Source: Punica granatum (taxonomy: Eukaryota; Streptophyta; Magnoliopsida; Myrtales; Lythraceae). From it: 64,000 bases of DNA. The position numbers and the translations under genes are program-made. Position 1 is the first letter of the stretch, and each line of letters opens with the position of its first letter. The notes beneath the pieces are model-generated. The model was given only the letters and a program-made list of their open reading frames with translations, ran no database searches and was not told the origin of the DNA. The DNA lies in the NCBI RefSeq assembly GCF_007655135.1, contig NC_045131.1, forward strand, positions 26,768,001 to 26,832,000, in the 5' to 3' direction. This document shows positions 22,713-35,799 of the stretch, piece after piece.

Positions 22713-24985
22713 TCACAGAAGGAAGAAGGAGTCGTCATTCCTCAAATGGGCACAAGACAACTCCCGAAAGGAGTGAGGGAGGCGCTGCGGAGGGGGCAGG
22801 AGTCTTCTCGGCCCACAGCATGCAAGGATTGGGGCACCTACTGGAAGGAGTGAGGGAGGAGCTGCGGAGGGGCTAGGAGCCTTCTCGGCCACCAACAACG
22901 TACGAGGTTGGGGCACCTATCGAAGAGATTGAGGGAGGAGCTGCGGAGAAGGCAGGAGTCGATCATGGCCACCCACAATTCGGTCTAACAATTCGGTTGA
23001 AAGGAGTGAGGAAGGAGTCGCGGACAGAGAGGGAGAAGTCGCAGACAGAGACGGAGGACCCGCGGAGGGGGTGGGAGTCAGTGTTGGCCGACGAAAGGGG
23101 ACAGTGGAACCTTTTCAGACGAAAGAAAAGAGAAACGCAGAAATGACAGAAACAAAAGGAAAGCAGAAGGACAGCGATTTTCTTAAGTAAATGTTAAAAA
23201 AAGATTTTTTTTCCTCTCTCGATATTAATTAAGCGAATGAAGACCTAACCAATAAGACACTGCGAAAGAATTGAAAAGGCTAAAGAAAGAAGGAGTCGTC
23301 CTTCCTCAAATGGGCACATGACAACTACGAAAGGAGTGAGGGAGGCACTACGGAGGGGGCAGGAGTCTTCTCGGCCCACAGTATGCGAGGATTGGGGCAC
23401 CTACCGGAAGGAGTGAGGGAGGAGCTGCGAAAAGGGACAGGAGCCTTCTCGCCCACCAACAACATACAAGGTTGGGGCACCTATCAAAGAGATTGAGGGA
23501 GGAGCCATGAAGAGGGCAAAAGTTGATCTTGGCCACCAGCAATTCGGTCGAAAGGAGTGAGGGAGGAGTGGATGCGGACAGGGAGGGAGAAGTCGCAGAC
23601 AGAGACAGAGGATTCACGCAGGGGGCGGGAGTCAGTGTTGGCCGACCATAGGGGACAATGAAGCTTTTCGGATTGGAACCTTTCAGACGGGAGTAAAGAG
23701 AGACGCAGAAATGGCAAAAACAAAAGGGAAGCATAAGGACAGTGATTTTCTTAAGTAAATGTTAAAAAAAGTATTATTTTTTTCTCTCTCGATATTAATT
23801 AAGCGACTGAAGACCCGATCAATAAGACGTTGCGAAAGAATTGAAAAGGCTAAAGGAAGAAGGAGTCGTCATTCCTCAAATGGGCACATGACAACTACCG
23901 AAAGGAGTGAGGGAGGCACTGTGGAGGTGGCAGGAGTCTTCTCGGCCCACAGTATGCGAGGATTGGGGCACCTACCGAAAGGAGTGAGGGAGGAGCTGCA
24001 AAAGGGCCAGGAGCCTTCTCGCCCACCAACAACATACAAGGTTGGGGCACCTACCAAAGAGATTATGGGAGGAGCCATGGAGAGGGAAAAAGTCGATCTT
24101 GGCCACCCGCAATTCGATCGAAAGGAGTGATGGAGGAATGGATGCGGTCAGGGAGGGAGAAGTCACAGACAGAGATGGAGGATCCGCGAAGGGGGCGGGA
24201 GTCGGTGTTGGCCGACCATAGGGGACAATGAAGCTTTTCGGATTGGAACCTTTCAGACGGGAGAAAATAGAGACGCAAAAATGGCAAAAACAAAAGGAAA
24301 GCAAAATAACAGTGATTTTTTTTTATGTAAATGTTAAAAATAGTATTTTATTTCTCTCTCGACATTAATTAAGCAAATGAAAACCCGATTAATAAGAAGC
24401 TACGAAAGGATTAAAAAGGCTGAAGGAAGAAGGAGTCGTCATTCCTCAAATGGGCACAAGACAGATACCAAAAGGAGTGAGGGAGGCACTGTGGAGGGGG
24501 CAGGAGTCTTCTCGGCCCATATTATGCAAGGATTGGGGCACCTACCGAAAGGAGTGAGGGAGGAGGTGCGGAGGGGCCAGGAACCTTCTCGGCCACCAAC
24601 AACATACAAGGTTGGGGCACCTATTGAAGGGGTTGAGGGAGGAATTGTGGAGAGCGCAGGAATCGATCTTGGACACCCGCAATTCGATCGAAAGGAGTGA
24701 GGGAGGAGTCGCGGACAAAGATGGAGAAGTCGCGGACGGAGAGGAGGACCCACGGAGTGGGCGGGAAACGGTGTTGGCCGACCAAAGGTTACAGCGCAGC
24801 TTTTCGGAGTGGAACCTTTTCAAACATGAGAAAAGAGAAACAAATAAATGGCAGAAACGATAGGAAATCAAAAGAACATTGATTTTTTAAAGTTAATGTT
24901 AAAAATAGTATTCTTTTTTTCTCTCGACATTAATTAAGCGAATGAAGATCCGATCAATAAAAAGCTACGAAAGGATTGAAAAAGT
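22713..24985. repeat. About 570-bp tandem array, 4 units, with internal subrepeats
   Basis: The landmark GTCGTC in AAGGAGTCGTC recurs at 22731, 23295, 23865 and 24435 (periods 564, 570, 570). Each unit has a GC- and purine-rich half built of 75-90-bp subrepeats around AAAGGAGTGAGGGAGG and TTGGGGCACCTA, then an AT-rich tail ending CTCTCGA(T/C)ATTAATTAAGC. Long open frames on both strands arise from the stop-poor subrepeats and do not match any protein I know. The fourth unit ends near 24985. Confidence 0.9.
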
Positions 24986-24989
24986 TGAC

Positions 24990-27900
24990 GTGGCAAGCTC
25001 TTATTTATCGAGTGGAGGCCTCCCATTGCTCGAGCCTTCAGGAGTTAGAATTAATATAATATAAATAAATTGGTTTCACATATTGACACAATGTCCTCGT
25101 TAATCGCTCTATCTGTGATCTTAGAAACTCGAGTTCACAATTCAAAGGGCATTTTCTTGCTCCAAATGATTAAGTTGGAACCTATATAGAGTTAATCATG
25201 TAATTCAACTGAATTTGTACAATTCAAAGGAATAGCATTTCTCTGTGATGTCTGTATATAGGTAATGGAAGCAGTCCATGTAATTCAACTGAATTTGTAT
25301 TTGATGGGATCACCTTCGATTTGGTTTCTTGACGATTGGTCCTCCCCTTCTCCAGTTGCCAAGCTCGGATCAACCTGAAACCACAGCACAAAGCTAAATT
25401 GGGGTCTCACGGTTCTAAGTTGGCCCTCGGACGCTCAAGTCAGCCATGTAGGAAATCTGATGAAAATAACTCATGGAAAATAGAAAGAGAGAAAAAAGGT
25501 GGTGTACGCGAGTTGTCATCACAGAGAAATGCTAATCCTGCCGAATTCGGCTGTGCCGAATGTCTCTGAGTGGCATGCAAGTAAATAGTACATGCCGACT
25601 CGGACAAACAAACATTTTTGGTCATCAAATCACCGAACGATAGGTAGCTCAAGGTTTTCTTGGTAAAAAAAATGCAAATTATATTATTTTCTTATCAATA
25701 TCAAGTACTTATAAATTGATTTTTCCCATTGTTCCCATATTTATTCTCCTTTGCAAGAAATATTTTTTTTTTGTTGTTTGTGTGTGCACTCTATATTTGA
25801 AAGTTCGATGGACTCCAATTAATTTAGTTCGAGCTATGCTAACCCATTAAGGAATAACCCCTCACAATCATAAATTTTCTTACTTCACATGAACTCGAGA
25901 TTTCGATTAAAGGGAATAAGCATTAAATCGCTTAAACAGACATATGTTGGTCAACCCATGTTATAGAGTTGTGTTAAAGGATACGTGCTCTGAGTCGGTA
26001 GCCAATTCTTACCAGTATTTAAAAAACATAAAGAAATTACCATGTTATTGACATCAAATAATCCGAAAATATTCCTAAAATTATACATGCTCAAGAAAAT
26101 GACTATATAATTTAGAAATGTACTTGGCTGAAAAGGAATCGACATCGTACCTCCATTTTATTCTGAGGCCAGAGTTATCAAAATCTTGACGGAAATGGAA
26201 AGTAACACTGTTGATTATCAGCATTTTTAACCTGTGAAACCGAACACGTTTTACGTGATAAGTAATATGAGCAAAATGATAAGTATGCTTTGCATTAGGA
26301 GAAGCCATTCATCAACGTTTCAGACAGAAACCTAGCATGATCTTAACTTTTCATATTGAAAAGGGAACGGAAGCAAAATGAGTATAATTCTCGCAGCGAA
26401 TGAAACGAAACCTTTGATTATTTAAGAGATGATGACGATGGAGCTGATATCACAATCAGAATAAAACGCATATTCCCATGACATCCTTGACACTTTTAAA
26501 TTAAGCGAAATAAACGGTGAGCGACTTTAACACTGTAAGATATTTTATTATAGTTGCTAAAAGTTCTATATATATTGGAAAATTATTGTGAAAAAGTTTA
26601 CGAAATGCCATGAGTAGTACGGATAAACGTCTCGAGTAGCCCAAAAGTTTTTTTTTTCCCCTGATATTCGGTTACATTAAGATTGTTTTCAATTACAATA
26701 TAGCCCAGAAGTTTTGATCTTTCCACTATTGCACCATTGGGTTTTACGTGTGATCTCTTCATATAAGGCCCATTAGTGGATACATATACTACATGGGCTG
26801 TGGGTCTTGGGTTGTTCTTGGTTGGGTCTAGCTTAGGTTGTTCTTGGGCTTGTTTCGACTCAGCCCACTGAATTGCAGGCCTGTCCACTAAACCAACAGA
26901 CATACGTATCATGCGCAAACTTACGTCGCAACACCGTCGATTTCACAATTTACGTAAAACGAGTGATGGGCAAGCTGCACTGACAGCGAGTGCAATTTAC
27001 CAGCAATGCACGGCTCCAGACTCACTAAAAGCACAAAGTTGTGTCGAAGTCGAGTTTAGTTTCAGCTAATAAACTGATAATACCATGCGATCTCAATGAG
27101 GAAAAAAAATGAAAAGGTTGTCGAGAGATAATATTCTTGGCAAACCGCTCGAGTATAAAAGTATAATTATCGTTTCCTTCCATCGCTAGGACATGGTAAT
27201 AAGATTTATGACCTTGGCAGCACAACAGAATACAGGGTTTCCATTTTCCAGGTATCGATAGGTCTGAGCAAAGGCACACATTTGACCTTACTGATAATTG
27301 GTGTTGGCCTATATGGGTCACGCCCGCTTCATCAGCAAAAACTAGATTTGGCTAGCTAGCTAGCTGGGTGGGGGTTTCCAGCTAGTTATACGTTAATTAG
27401 CAGACAAGACAGACGATATCAAAATTAATAGCAGTCTAGCCGGAGCAATATCTAATCTCGGTTGCACCAAATGCTCGATCAACAGGTCAAAATTTCAATG
27501 CAAGTATTTTAATCTGAAGGTACCATCAGTTTTGTGTCATAACCATATGGCAATCATGCGTTGTCTTAATCATTCCCTAGCTACACTATTTTTTTTTCCT
27601 TCATATAGTTCTCCTGAAATTCTAGCAGCCCCTCTCAACAGTCTCCAAATTTGACTGACTTTAAAAAAAAAAAAAAGTTGAAAATTTACAATCGGCGAAT
27701 TATGATAATGTGATTCAACGATAAATTTAGTGAGTTTTAAAGATAACAATAAGAGAATTTAAAATTCACTGAAGATGTCTATTGATCACGATCAGACTGA
27801 TGCACAATGGAGAATTAGTTTTAGCCCATATACTGATGAGGCCTTGTATGATTTGCCCAAAACGGGGGGCAAAAGAAAAAGAAAAAGAAAAGAAAAACCT

Positions 27901-28680
27901 TACGTGGAACAACTCTTCCGACCACCAACCAAAAGAGAAAAAATAAAGGAATTAATTGGAGGGGGGAAAAAAAAAGATGTTGTTCTCACGTACATTGCTT
28001 TTCAACAAAGTTTTCTCTATATTTAATTCTTATTGCAATCATCCAAAATCATCATTACTTCCTTCCAATCCAGCTAATGGAACTGGGGGTGCTCGAGCTG
28101 GCATTTTGACTTTAAATGCATATAAATCTATCAAAGAAAAGACTCTATATACATATATATATATATACAATAACTGAAAAGCTGCTGTATTTATATTTAG
28201 GATATATATATATATATATATATATATAATTCTCATTAATATTAAAAAATGAATAACAAATTTCATGATAATAACAACACCATTGTGAAAGGCCCAACTA
28301 AAAGGTATTTTGTTTATCTCTTCAAAGGTATGCCTGTCCAAACATATCAAATCGGAATAAGCAAAATGAAAAGTAATGGTGAACAAACCTCTGCACATCT
28401 AGAGGGACATTCTGTCCTTCCCGAGGGCACCATCGCCCCATCATCGTCCCATGATCATCTGATTCATGTGATTAGGAAAAAAGGGTGATCGATGGTGCCC
28501 CAAGGAATGATAGGAATTCTCCGCATCTATTGTATTTACAGAAAACATAAACAAAGAAAGCCTCTACGAATCCTCCTCAAAAAAAGAAAAAGGAAAAAAA
28601 AAAAACCAAAAATGTGTTTTCTATCTGGTAAGACCAACTTATGTTCAGCCAAAGATGCTCCTTACCAACTGTGAAATTGA
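24990..28680. other. Long intergenic interval without a recognisable gene
   Basis: It contains a short direct duplication of TAATTCAACTGAATTTGTA (about 25200 and 25279), a possible SINE-like patch near 25800-25920, A/G-rich runs at 27660-27680 and 27870-27900, and TA tracts at about 28150-28170 and 28203-28230. Open frames here are under 125 codons and show no family motifs. The part just below 28687 should include the 3' untranslated region of the receptor kinase. Confidence 0.45.
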
Positions 28681-28686
28681 AAGGTT

Positions 28687-30810
28687 TTACCTTCCCTCAA
28701 CGATGGAGTTGGACCAAGATAGGGACATGGAAGATGACAAAGACTGCCTGACGTCTTCCATGGTTGGGTGTGAGGCGTGGCCAAGATTATGTCCATGGTG
28801 GTTGGACCACAATGCACCACTCCGCGTCATTTGAAGCAAATAAGCTTCCATCTCCTCATTGTCCGCCTCGCAGTTCGCTTCGCTCTTACCCTCCAAGAAT
28901 TTCACGGCCTGCCTCATCGTGGGCCTTGCGCTCGGGTCTGGATTCACACAGACCAGACCGAGCTGCATCACGCGTATAATCTCCTCCGGGTCGAAACCAC
29001 CTTGAGCCGTGATTCTCTCATCCACGGCAGCCATGAGGTCTCCTCGAGCTGCCATTTCCCGGACCCATTCGACCAGGATCGGCTTGCCTTCCTCAATCGG
29101 CCGCCTCCCGCACATGACCTCTAGGACCAGGACCCCGAAGCCGAACATGTCCGTCTGCGTGGATGCCCGGCCAGTCCTTGCCACCTCGGGAGCAAGGTAA
29201 CCCATTGTCCCAACCACCCTCGTCGTCCCGGCCACAGTCCCGTGCTCGTGCATCCGGGCCAGCCCAAAGTCCCCGAGTCGGCCGTTCATTTCCTTGTCGA
29301 GTAGCACGTTGCTTGCCTTGATATCCCTATGGAGGACCTTAGCTTCCCATCCTTCGTGCAAGTACAAGATCCCACGAGCCACATCCTTGAGGATCCTACT
29401 CCTATCCTCACATCCCAACATCTTACTCTCATCATCACAATCAAACACTCTCCTGTCCAAGCTCCCATTTTCCATGTAATCATACACCAACATGAAGCTT
29501 CCCCTCTCTCCCTTGCACCAACCTCTCAATCCAACCAAATTCCTATGCTTCAACCTCCCGAGGCTCGAGACCTCGGCCAAGCACGACCGCATTCCTTCGC
29601 CGTTCTCAGGCAAGATCCGTTTCACGGCAACCTCCGCCCCACCAGGCAGAACCCCCTTGTAGACCTTCCCATTGCCACCGGTCCCTATAACGTTTTCATC
29701 AGAGAACCCCTTTGTTGCCGCCTCGATTTCCCGGTACATAATCCTATGTGGCCAGTACTCCAATTCCCAGTCCTCCAATTCCTCTTTGTCCTTCAACTTC
29801 CTCTGCCTCCTCCTAACAAGAAACAAGTAAAGCAATGCGCCCAAAATGATCATCACGAAAGAAGCCACTGAAATCCCGACAATGAACCCCTTCGATCGAT
29901 GAATCGATTCTTCTGGAAGAACAAAAGAGGGCAGCCCAGTCGTAATCAATCTCTCCCTCAGTGAAAAATTCGTATTGCTAAAGCTCCAAGCTAAGATCTT
30001 ATGCCCCTGTACCAATTGTCCTGTTGCAGCTGTGAACCCGACATACATTTCGTCCAGGAAAACCTCGGAGAGATTCAATGAGACATTAAGTAAAGCCCTC
30101 ACGGGCCTTCTCGTGCCGACCGGTGCCATAGTCACGTTCAAGACCGAATCCGAGTAGTCGATCCAAGCTTGGTAATTCCTACCATTGTTTAGCTTCAACT
30201 TCTTAAACGACTCCTCGTCTTCCGAGCCACTCTGACTACTGTCATCGATACCGTTACTGCTGCCGCTGGATTTCCCTCTGTCGGGCCAGTACCCGGCAGT
30301 ATAGGAGCTAATGGACTTGAGAGAGTTCACATCAACCCCGACATGATTATCATCGATATCGTTGTATTCCTCATTCCTGAAAACATCGAACTCTACCCCA
30401 AACAGGTGGTTGCTGGGGATCCCGTCTAACGTCCGGTTGATAAACCCGAGATTCTGCGCCGTGTCAGCTCCATCAATCCCCGTAGTCGGGGCGAATATGA
30501 ACACCAGGCCGTGACCGGGAAGGACCTTCCTGTAAGGAGCCATGGCGAAGATGAAGGAAGTGGAGAAGGGATACACGTAAGATGACTTCGGGTCCTTCGC
30601 GGGGATTCGGGCCTTATAGAGGGCCCGTCCGAACGCAAAGGGCGTGTTTCTCGTCAAAGTGAGGACTGGCGACACGACCGTGGCGTTGCTGTAGAGGAGA
30701 ACATCGGAGGAATCGAATCCATTGAAGACGAAGTCGACCGAGGCCGAGACCTGGAAGAGGAGAGCCAGTGAGAGCAGATGAGGGACGAGAGAGAATTGTA
30801 GTGAATTCAT
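28687..30810 (-). CDS. L-type lectin receptor-like kinase (LecRK, clade VII-like)
   Basis: Single exon, 707 aa from the ATG at 30810. This start was chosen because it begins a signal peptide (1-24, hydrophobic LLSLALLF). The frame stays open to an ATG at 30993, but the added 61 residues look like leader sequence. The legume-lectin domain is about 25-280. It has VEFDVF (E140, D142) and DDNHVGVDVNSL (H156), the usual Ca/Mn-binding region. The transmembrane helix is about 309-331, followed by basic RRRQRK. The Ser/Thr kinase is about 370-640: glycine loop GTGGNGKVYKG (376-386), K397 in VAVKR, HRDIK (494-498), DFG (514-516) and APE (540-542), all intact. The tail has a Ser-rich end. Known family role: plasma-membrane sensing of extracellular ligands in immunity and development. 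Clade VII is inferred from FGVEFDVFRNEEYNDID and NRTLDGIPSNH. An acidic, serine-rich insert lies at about 179-201 inside the lectin domain. Confidence 0.93.
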   Translation of the reverse strand: MNSLQFSLVPHLLSLALLFQVSASVDFVFNGFDSSDVLLYSNATVVSPVLTLTRNTPFAFGRALYKARIPAKDPKSSYVYPFSTSFIFAMAPYRKVLPGHGLVFIFAPTTGIDGADTAQNLGFINRTLDGIPSNHLFGVEFDVFRNEEYNDIDDNHVGVDVNSLKSISSYTAGYWPDRGKSSGSSNGIDDSSQSGSEDEESFKKLKLNNGRNYQAWIDYSDSVLNVTMAPVGTRRPVRALLNVSLNLSEVFLDEMYVGFTAATGQLVQGHKILAWSFSNTNFSLRERLITTGLPSFVLPEESIHRSKGFIVGISVASFVMIILGALLYLFLVRRRQRKLKDKEELEDWELEYWPHRIMYREIEAATKGFSDENVIGTGGNGKVYKGVLPGGAEVAVKRILPENGEGMRSCLAEVSSLGRLKHRNLVGLRGWCKGERGSFMLVYDYMENGSLDRRVFDCDDESKMLGCEDRSRILKDVARGILYLHEGWEAKVLHRDIKASNVLLDKEMNGRLGDFGLARMHEHGTVAGTTRVVGTMGYLAPEVARTGRASTQTDMFGFGVLVLEVMCGRRPIEEGKPILVEWVREMAARGDLMAAVDERITAQGGFDPEEIIRVMQLGLVCVNPDPSARPTMRQAVKFLEGKSEANCEADNEEMEAYLLQMTRSGALWSNHHGHNLGHASHPTMEDVRQSLSSSMSLSWSNSIVEGR

Positions 30811-30999
30811 GTCCGGAGAGAATTGGGAGAAGGAGCAGAAGGGTCTGCCTCCATGAAATGGCAGAGGAATGGAATGGAAGTATGGAACCGTACGACTAAG
30901 CTGAGGAAGGCAATCAATACTGTTGTTGATAAGGTTTTTTTTTTTTAAAAAAAGAATGCTAACCAAAGAGACCGGAAGACGGCTTTCAAACATTTCTGG

Positions 31000-33900
31000 T
31001 CCGCGTTTCCCGAAATTGCAATTTCGCCCTCATTATTAAAAGATTTACACGGATGCTCCTTTTTACTGTAATAAGAAAAAGCTCATGAGCTTATTAAACG
31101 AAGAATTCTATTGACGAGAATCGAATACAGATGCTCTTGGTTCCAGATGAAATGGAGGAAAAAGTCCTTTATGCAATGGTAGTATCAATTGATAATGCCG
31201 TAAGTTAATAATGGTTTGTCATTTTAGTTTTCAGTATGTAAAAATATAAAAATATATTATTGATAAAAATAATTCATTGTTGGGCAAAAATAAAATTTTT
31301 ATATGTCTTGTGGTACGTGATATCATCGTTGCATATAAAACCTTCTCGAAAGGGAGAGCCATCACACTATACCCATCTCTCCCTGTTTTTTCATCTCAAA
31401 AATATTACTCACATGCTTTTTGTTGTATCCAAATAATATATACTATAGATTGGAAGTATTAGATTAGATTTTGCTTCTAAGATTTTGATACTACTTTTTC
31501 AGTCATGTCCTCGATGGTGAACGATGATTAATTAATTTGTTGGACAAAACAAAGAAGAAAGTCAAGTCAGTATACCACTTAATGCAGTGCAACTTCTTTG
31601 AAGGTGCTTGCCCAAAAGATATGCATGAGTAAAGTGGACCCATCTGAGAACACATAGAATTGGCTCGAATACTTTGCAATACTTGCATATATGTTAGTTG
31701 GTAACAATGATGGTGATGGTCCATGATAAAGAATTGTCAACCTTCAACATTAGAATAGATATCTTTAATTATGACGCCTCAACTTTATTCATTTGTGAAA
31801 GGAAATTGTAAAATAGATATTAAATTTGGTACGCAAATAACTCTATCCCACCAAAAGGGTGACTGCCAGACTGGAGTGTGAAAGATTTTGGATGAGTTAA
31901 TTCAAGCTATGAACGGGCAAGGAGATGTTATCCAAAAATTGCAAACTTTAGGGTACGAAGTGTGAAAGGTATAAATTGAGGAGGGATTTTGCAACTTTGT
32001 CAAAAGTCTAGGGGTAGAGCTGAAATTAACCATGCCGTACGGCTGGTCCTGCTTGGCTTCAATGGCGCATGTTGATGCATTTCTGAAAGGTCAAATATGG
32101 TGTTCTCGGCATTTATGAACTTATATACTTACAAGCACGTATATCCATATATTAATTTCAACTAAACTATCAATAATGATTGATTACAGCGATTCGATAC
32201 TTATTTTTTTTAAATAAGATCTCGAATTCGAGTCTATTGAATATAAAAAAATCTTTGATTGAAAGAATCTTGCCAGTTAATGGGCCAATCCGAATCGAAC
32301 TGAATTAATTCGAGGATGTTAGACTTTAGATTACCAGGATATCCAAAAAAGAAAAAAATCAACCAAACTAAAATAGATTATTGCCATTCAATGGTAACTC
32401 TAGATTTCCTCTTAAATAGATTCTCACTTTTAAAATTATTAGTAATGTTACATTATTACATTTGGTATGGACTGATAATATTACTTTATTAGTAATTTCA
32501 CTGGTAATTTAAATAGTCATCCCGATTCAGAAAGTATTACTAGTTGAATAGAAAAGTGGATTATCTTACACATTTAGATTACCAATAATCTATTTCAGTC
32601 AAATAAGGTAATCTGATGTTCACACAAAATTTCGAATTAGATTCCCAAAAATTTACTGGGATTATCTCATAACAAATGCCCCCGAATATACTTGCATGCA
32701 TGTATATGTATATATTAATTTCAACTCAACCAAAATAAAAATTGTTCTAGTCTCGAATCGAGTCTTGTAAATAGAAAAAAATCCATGTAGAAAAAATTTT
32801 ACCTTTGAATTGATTGATTCAGCTCGAACCGGATAAGTTGAGGACCATTTTTTATATTAATTTAATTTATACCGTGTACGCATCGAAAAAAGTTGAATTT
32901 CTATTTTAGTCATATAAATGTTTCTTTCTCTTCAATAAATTCATTCAAAACTGAAAAGTAGACCAATTCTTTTGCATTTTGGTTCAGAGGCATCTTTTCC
33001 CATTATTCCTACAATACTATATCTGTATTAACAAACGAAGGATTCATACACTCTAATCTAGAACTAAGAACTTGAGGAAGTAGAATCAAATTAGGCCGAA
33101 ACGTGTATATATGAAATTAGAATCAACAAACAAATTGTTCGAAGTATAGTAAGCAATATCAACCCCTAAGGAAGAAAATTTAAGTATAAATCTGAGGATG
33201 CACGCAGTTACTCTAGATTTCAAACGGGGCCTAATGAGTAAGAAATTAAAGGGCATTAAGTAAGCTCCACCAACAATAATTCAAGATTTCAGATCAAGTG
33301 AGGGTGCTACCACATGGAATTGTTCTTTTTTTTTTGCCGTAAGAGAGGTTCATGAGACTAATATAATAATAATAAAATATTTAAATAAATAAATATATAA
33401 ATCACATGGTTGAGTATCAAACTCAGACTCTTTTAGTTTCGAGTCGACGTGCATGGAACCGCTTCTTAGTCCATATTTTTGTTAGCTGAAATGCAATCGG
33501 GTCAAAATCTAGACAAACGTAAGAGAGGATAGTTTTATTCCACAATAGACGACAGAAATTTCTTGGTAATATTCAGAAAGCTGAGCTCTTCTCCCTTTTT
33601 TATTTTCATCGAGACATCTGATTTGATGGTATTTTGACCCTCGTAAGTAATCTAACGCATGCCAGGAGAAGAAAATGTATATTTTGACTACTTAGATGCA
33701 AACAACGAGAAGAAAGTCGCTCCACATGCAAGATTGGAAAGTACTTAATATTATACACTTTCCAAATTGTTCTAGGACGTCTCACTGGAAAAGCAATATT
33801 TTCAGGATTTTTTTTCTTTTAACTTTTTATGCCTTCAGGATTTCTGTGTAATTAATTAAATCTTTCCAGCGAGAAAGTAATTAGTCAATTGCTCCTTCGC

Positions 33901-34065
33901 ATATAGCTCAAAGAAATATATATATATATATATATATGCAAATAATATTGTCTGCACTGTACGTATGGACACTACAGTGACATGTGAGATTAAGATATCA
34001 CATTCTTCCAGTGCATTCCGTGCTGTCTTAAATATATAATTGCAGGATTTGAACCAGGTTGCAAC
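31000..34065. other. Intergenic, with a dispersed repeat pair
   Basis: No gene recognised. Two similar stretches, about 32140-32350 and 32700-32860, share TATATATTAATTTCAACT, then a CTCGAATYGAGTCT-type word and an AAAAAATC run, so they are likely two copies of one SINE-like or MITE-like element. A TA tract lies at 33917-33937. A patch near 33390-33480 resembles a tRNA-derived SINE on the minus strand (GAGTTTGATACTC). Confidence 0.4.
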
Positions 34066-34071
34066 CACTAA

Positions 34072-34370
34072 GGTTGTGTTTATTTCAACTTATAAAGATA
34101 AAGATAAGTGTTTAAAAGTTAGTTACAATTTAGTTATTAGGGAAAATGAATAGGAGAAAGAGGGAAAGATAGGAAATGAGATTTTAAACTACTTAATAAG
34201 TTAATTAAAAATATTTAACTTAATGAAATAAATTATTTTTCACTTATTAGTACTCTTTCTTCTTTACAAAACATCTCATCATCCTTATCATATATCTATT
34301 ACTCCTATACATTTCTTTCATTAACTAATTAAAGATTTAATTTTTAAGTATTCAATTTATCAATGTCACC
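34072..34370. mobile_element. MITE, about 299 bp
   Basis: Imperfect terminal inverted repeats: GGTTGTGTTTATTTCAACTT at the left and, inward from the right, GGTGACATTGATAAATTGAA. They are flanked by TAA on the left and TTA on the right, a PIF/Harbinger-like target context. AT-rich interior with no coding potential. Confidence 0.45.
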
Positions 34371-34374
34371 TTAG

Positions 34375-35768
34375 TGTCCAATAATTAGAATTAGTGTACA
34401 ATTGTAGCTTTTTAGAAATGTAATGATAATTTGGGAGTGGCACTATGCCGTTCAATGATTAAATAATGAAGCAATTCCGTATAAGAAATTATTCTATATG
34501 TGTTTGACTTTTGGAAAGTAGGATGATTTTCTTAGCAATAAATTGGAAGTTTTGAATTGTGAACAAGGGAAAATCATAAATTCTCACACTGCAGGCACAA
34601 AAGTCCAACGTGGCAGCATACAAACAGAGTTAATTTCGATTTGCCTCTATATTCGGTGAGAAGTCTTAAAATCCCCCCAGGGTTCGTTTGAGTTGTTTAA
34701 GGATGCTCCCGGCAGCACCAACAGGAATAAGTTCAAGCAGTTCAATATTTATTCTCTTTGAATAAAATTTTAAGTTCGATTTTTGTAAATGAAAATATTC
34801 ATAATTGGAAGAACTTTACGTTCTCAGTGGACTAATCGTCCTTGGATTTGATTAATTAAGGCAGACTCTGTAATTTATATAATTTTGGAAAGACGCGTTT
34901 ATAAATTAAATTTTCATAATTTTACTTTACCACAAAGAAATTGATTTCATAATTTCACTTTTACCTTTAAAATACAAATTTCGTAAATAAAATTAAATTA
35001 TCAAAAAAAGAAGAGAGAAAAAGAGGGACATGGGACATGAAAAAGAATAGGAGGAAGAGAGTGGGTCGGGGCATTGGCCAGCGGTAACTCCCCAGACCAA
35101 GGCTGCCCACCGCCTCAGAAGATGCCGATGAACTTAAAGGGTACGGGGTCAGGCCCAACGCCTCCACCACTCAAATCTACTACAAGTTCAAGCCATCAAC
35201 CTCGGATGGGTGTTGGCAGCAACCGACTTATACCACCACCCCTGAATCGATTGATATCTCAATTTGACATTTCAGTCGATTTGGATGCCGTTTCCATTTT
35301 ATTCTATTGGAATCTATGATTGGGAAAATGCTGCATATGTTTCTAATGGTTATATTTTAATTAATGGGCTAAACATTAATTTACTCGTGTCGTATGAGAT
35401 TAACGGTTGTCTGATTATTGCAGTTTCTAATTTTAGATACGTGTAAATTAATTTACTCTTGTTGTTTTACTGTAAGTCAAGTCATTGTAGGCAGCTTGAA
35501 TTATGAAAAGTTGACTAATTCCCGTGCATTTAAGTAATTGAATTCGTCCGCTGCGGCTCCATCTATTTACCGTTTCTCTACAGTCCAATCTCTCTCTCCC
35601 AACTACTTTGAAAGTGAACTAATGTCACAATATCATCATATTTATAATTAAATTACGGTTTGTCTAGCATGATTTGACGTTATTATACATTTTACAAATA
35701 GCTTTCATAACTTTAAGGAAGAACTCCATTTCATTTCCATTATCGCGGACGTCAATCAACCAAAGAGC

Positions 35769-35790
<22 letters not shown>
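34375..35790. other. Intergenic, no gene recognised
   Basis: Includes a GC-richer patch at 35060-35240 with no readable family motif, and a TA tract immediately left of the TRIM element (35768-35794). Confidence 0.45.

Positions 35791-35794
<4 letters not shown>

Positions 35795-35799
<5 letters not shown>

Noticed and set aside
22409..24871. Several 100-155-codon frames on both strands across the 570-bp tandem array
   Set aside because: They repeat with the array, exist on both strands because subrepeats lack stops, and match no protein family I know, apart from the STP scrap at the start.
26598..26918. 106-codon minus-strand frame
   Set aside because: No recognisable domain, no splice context and composition like the surrounding intergenic DNA.
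29329..29871. 180-codon open frame on the plus strand opposite the receptor kinase
   Set aside because: It is a shadow of the GC-richer kinase coding sequence, with no family motif or independent promoter signs.
30811..30993. N-terminal 61-residue extension of the receptor kinase from an upstream in-frame ATG
   Set aside because: The extension contains a lysine-rich homopolymer-encoded patch and lies before a good signal peptide, so the internal ATG at 30810 is preferred.
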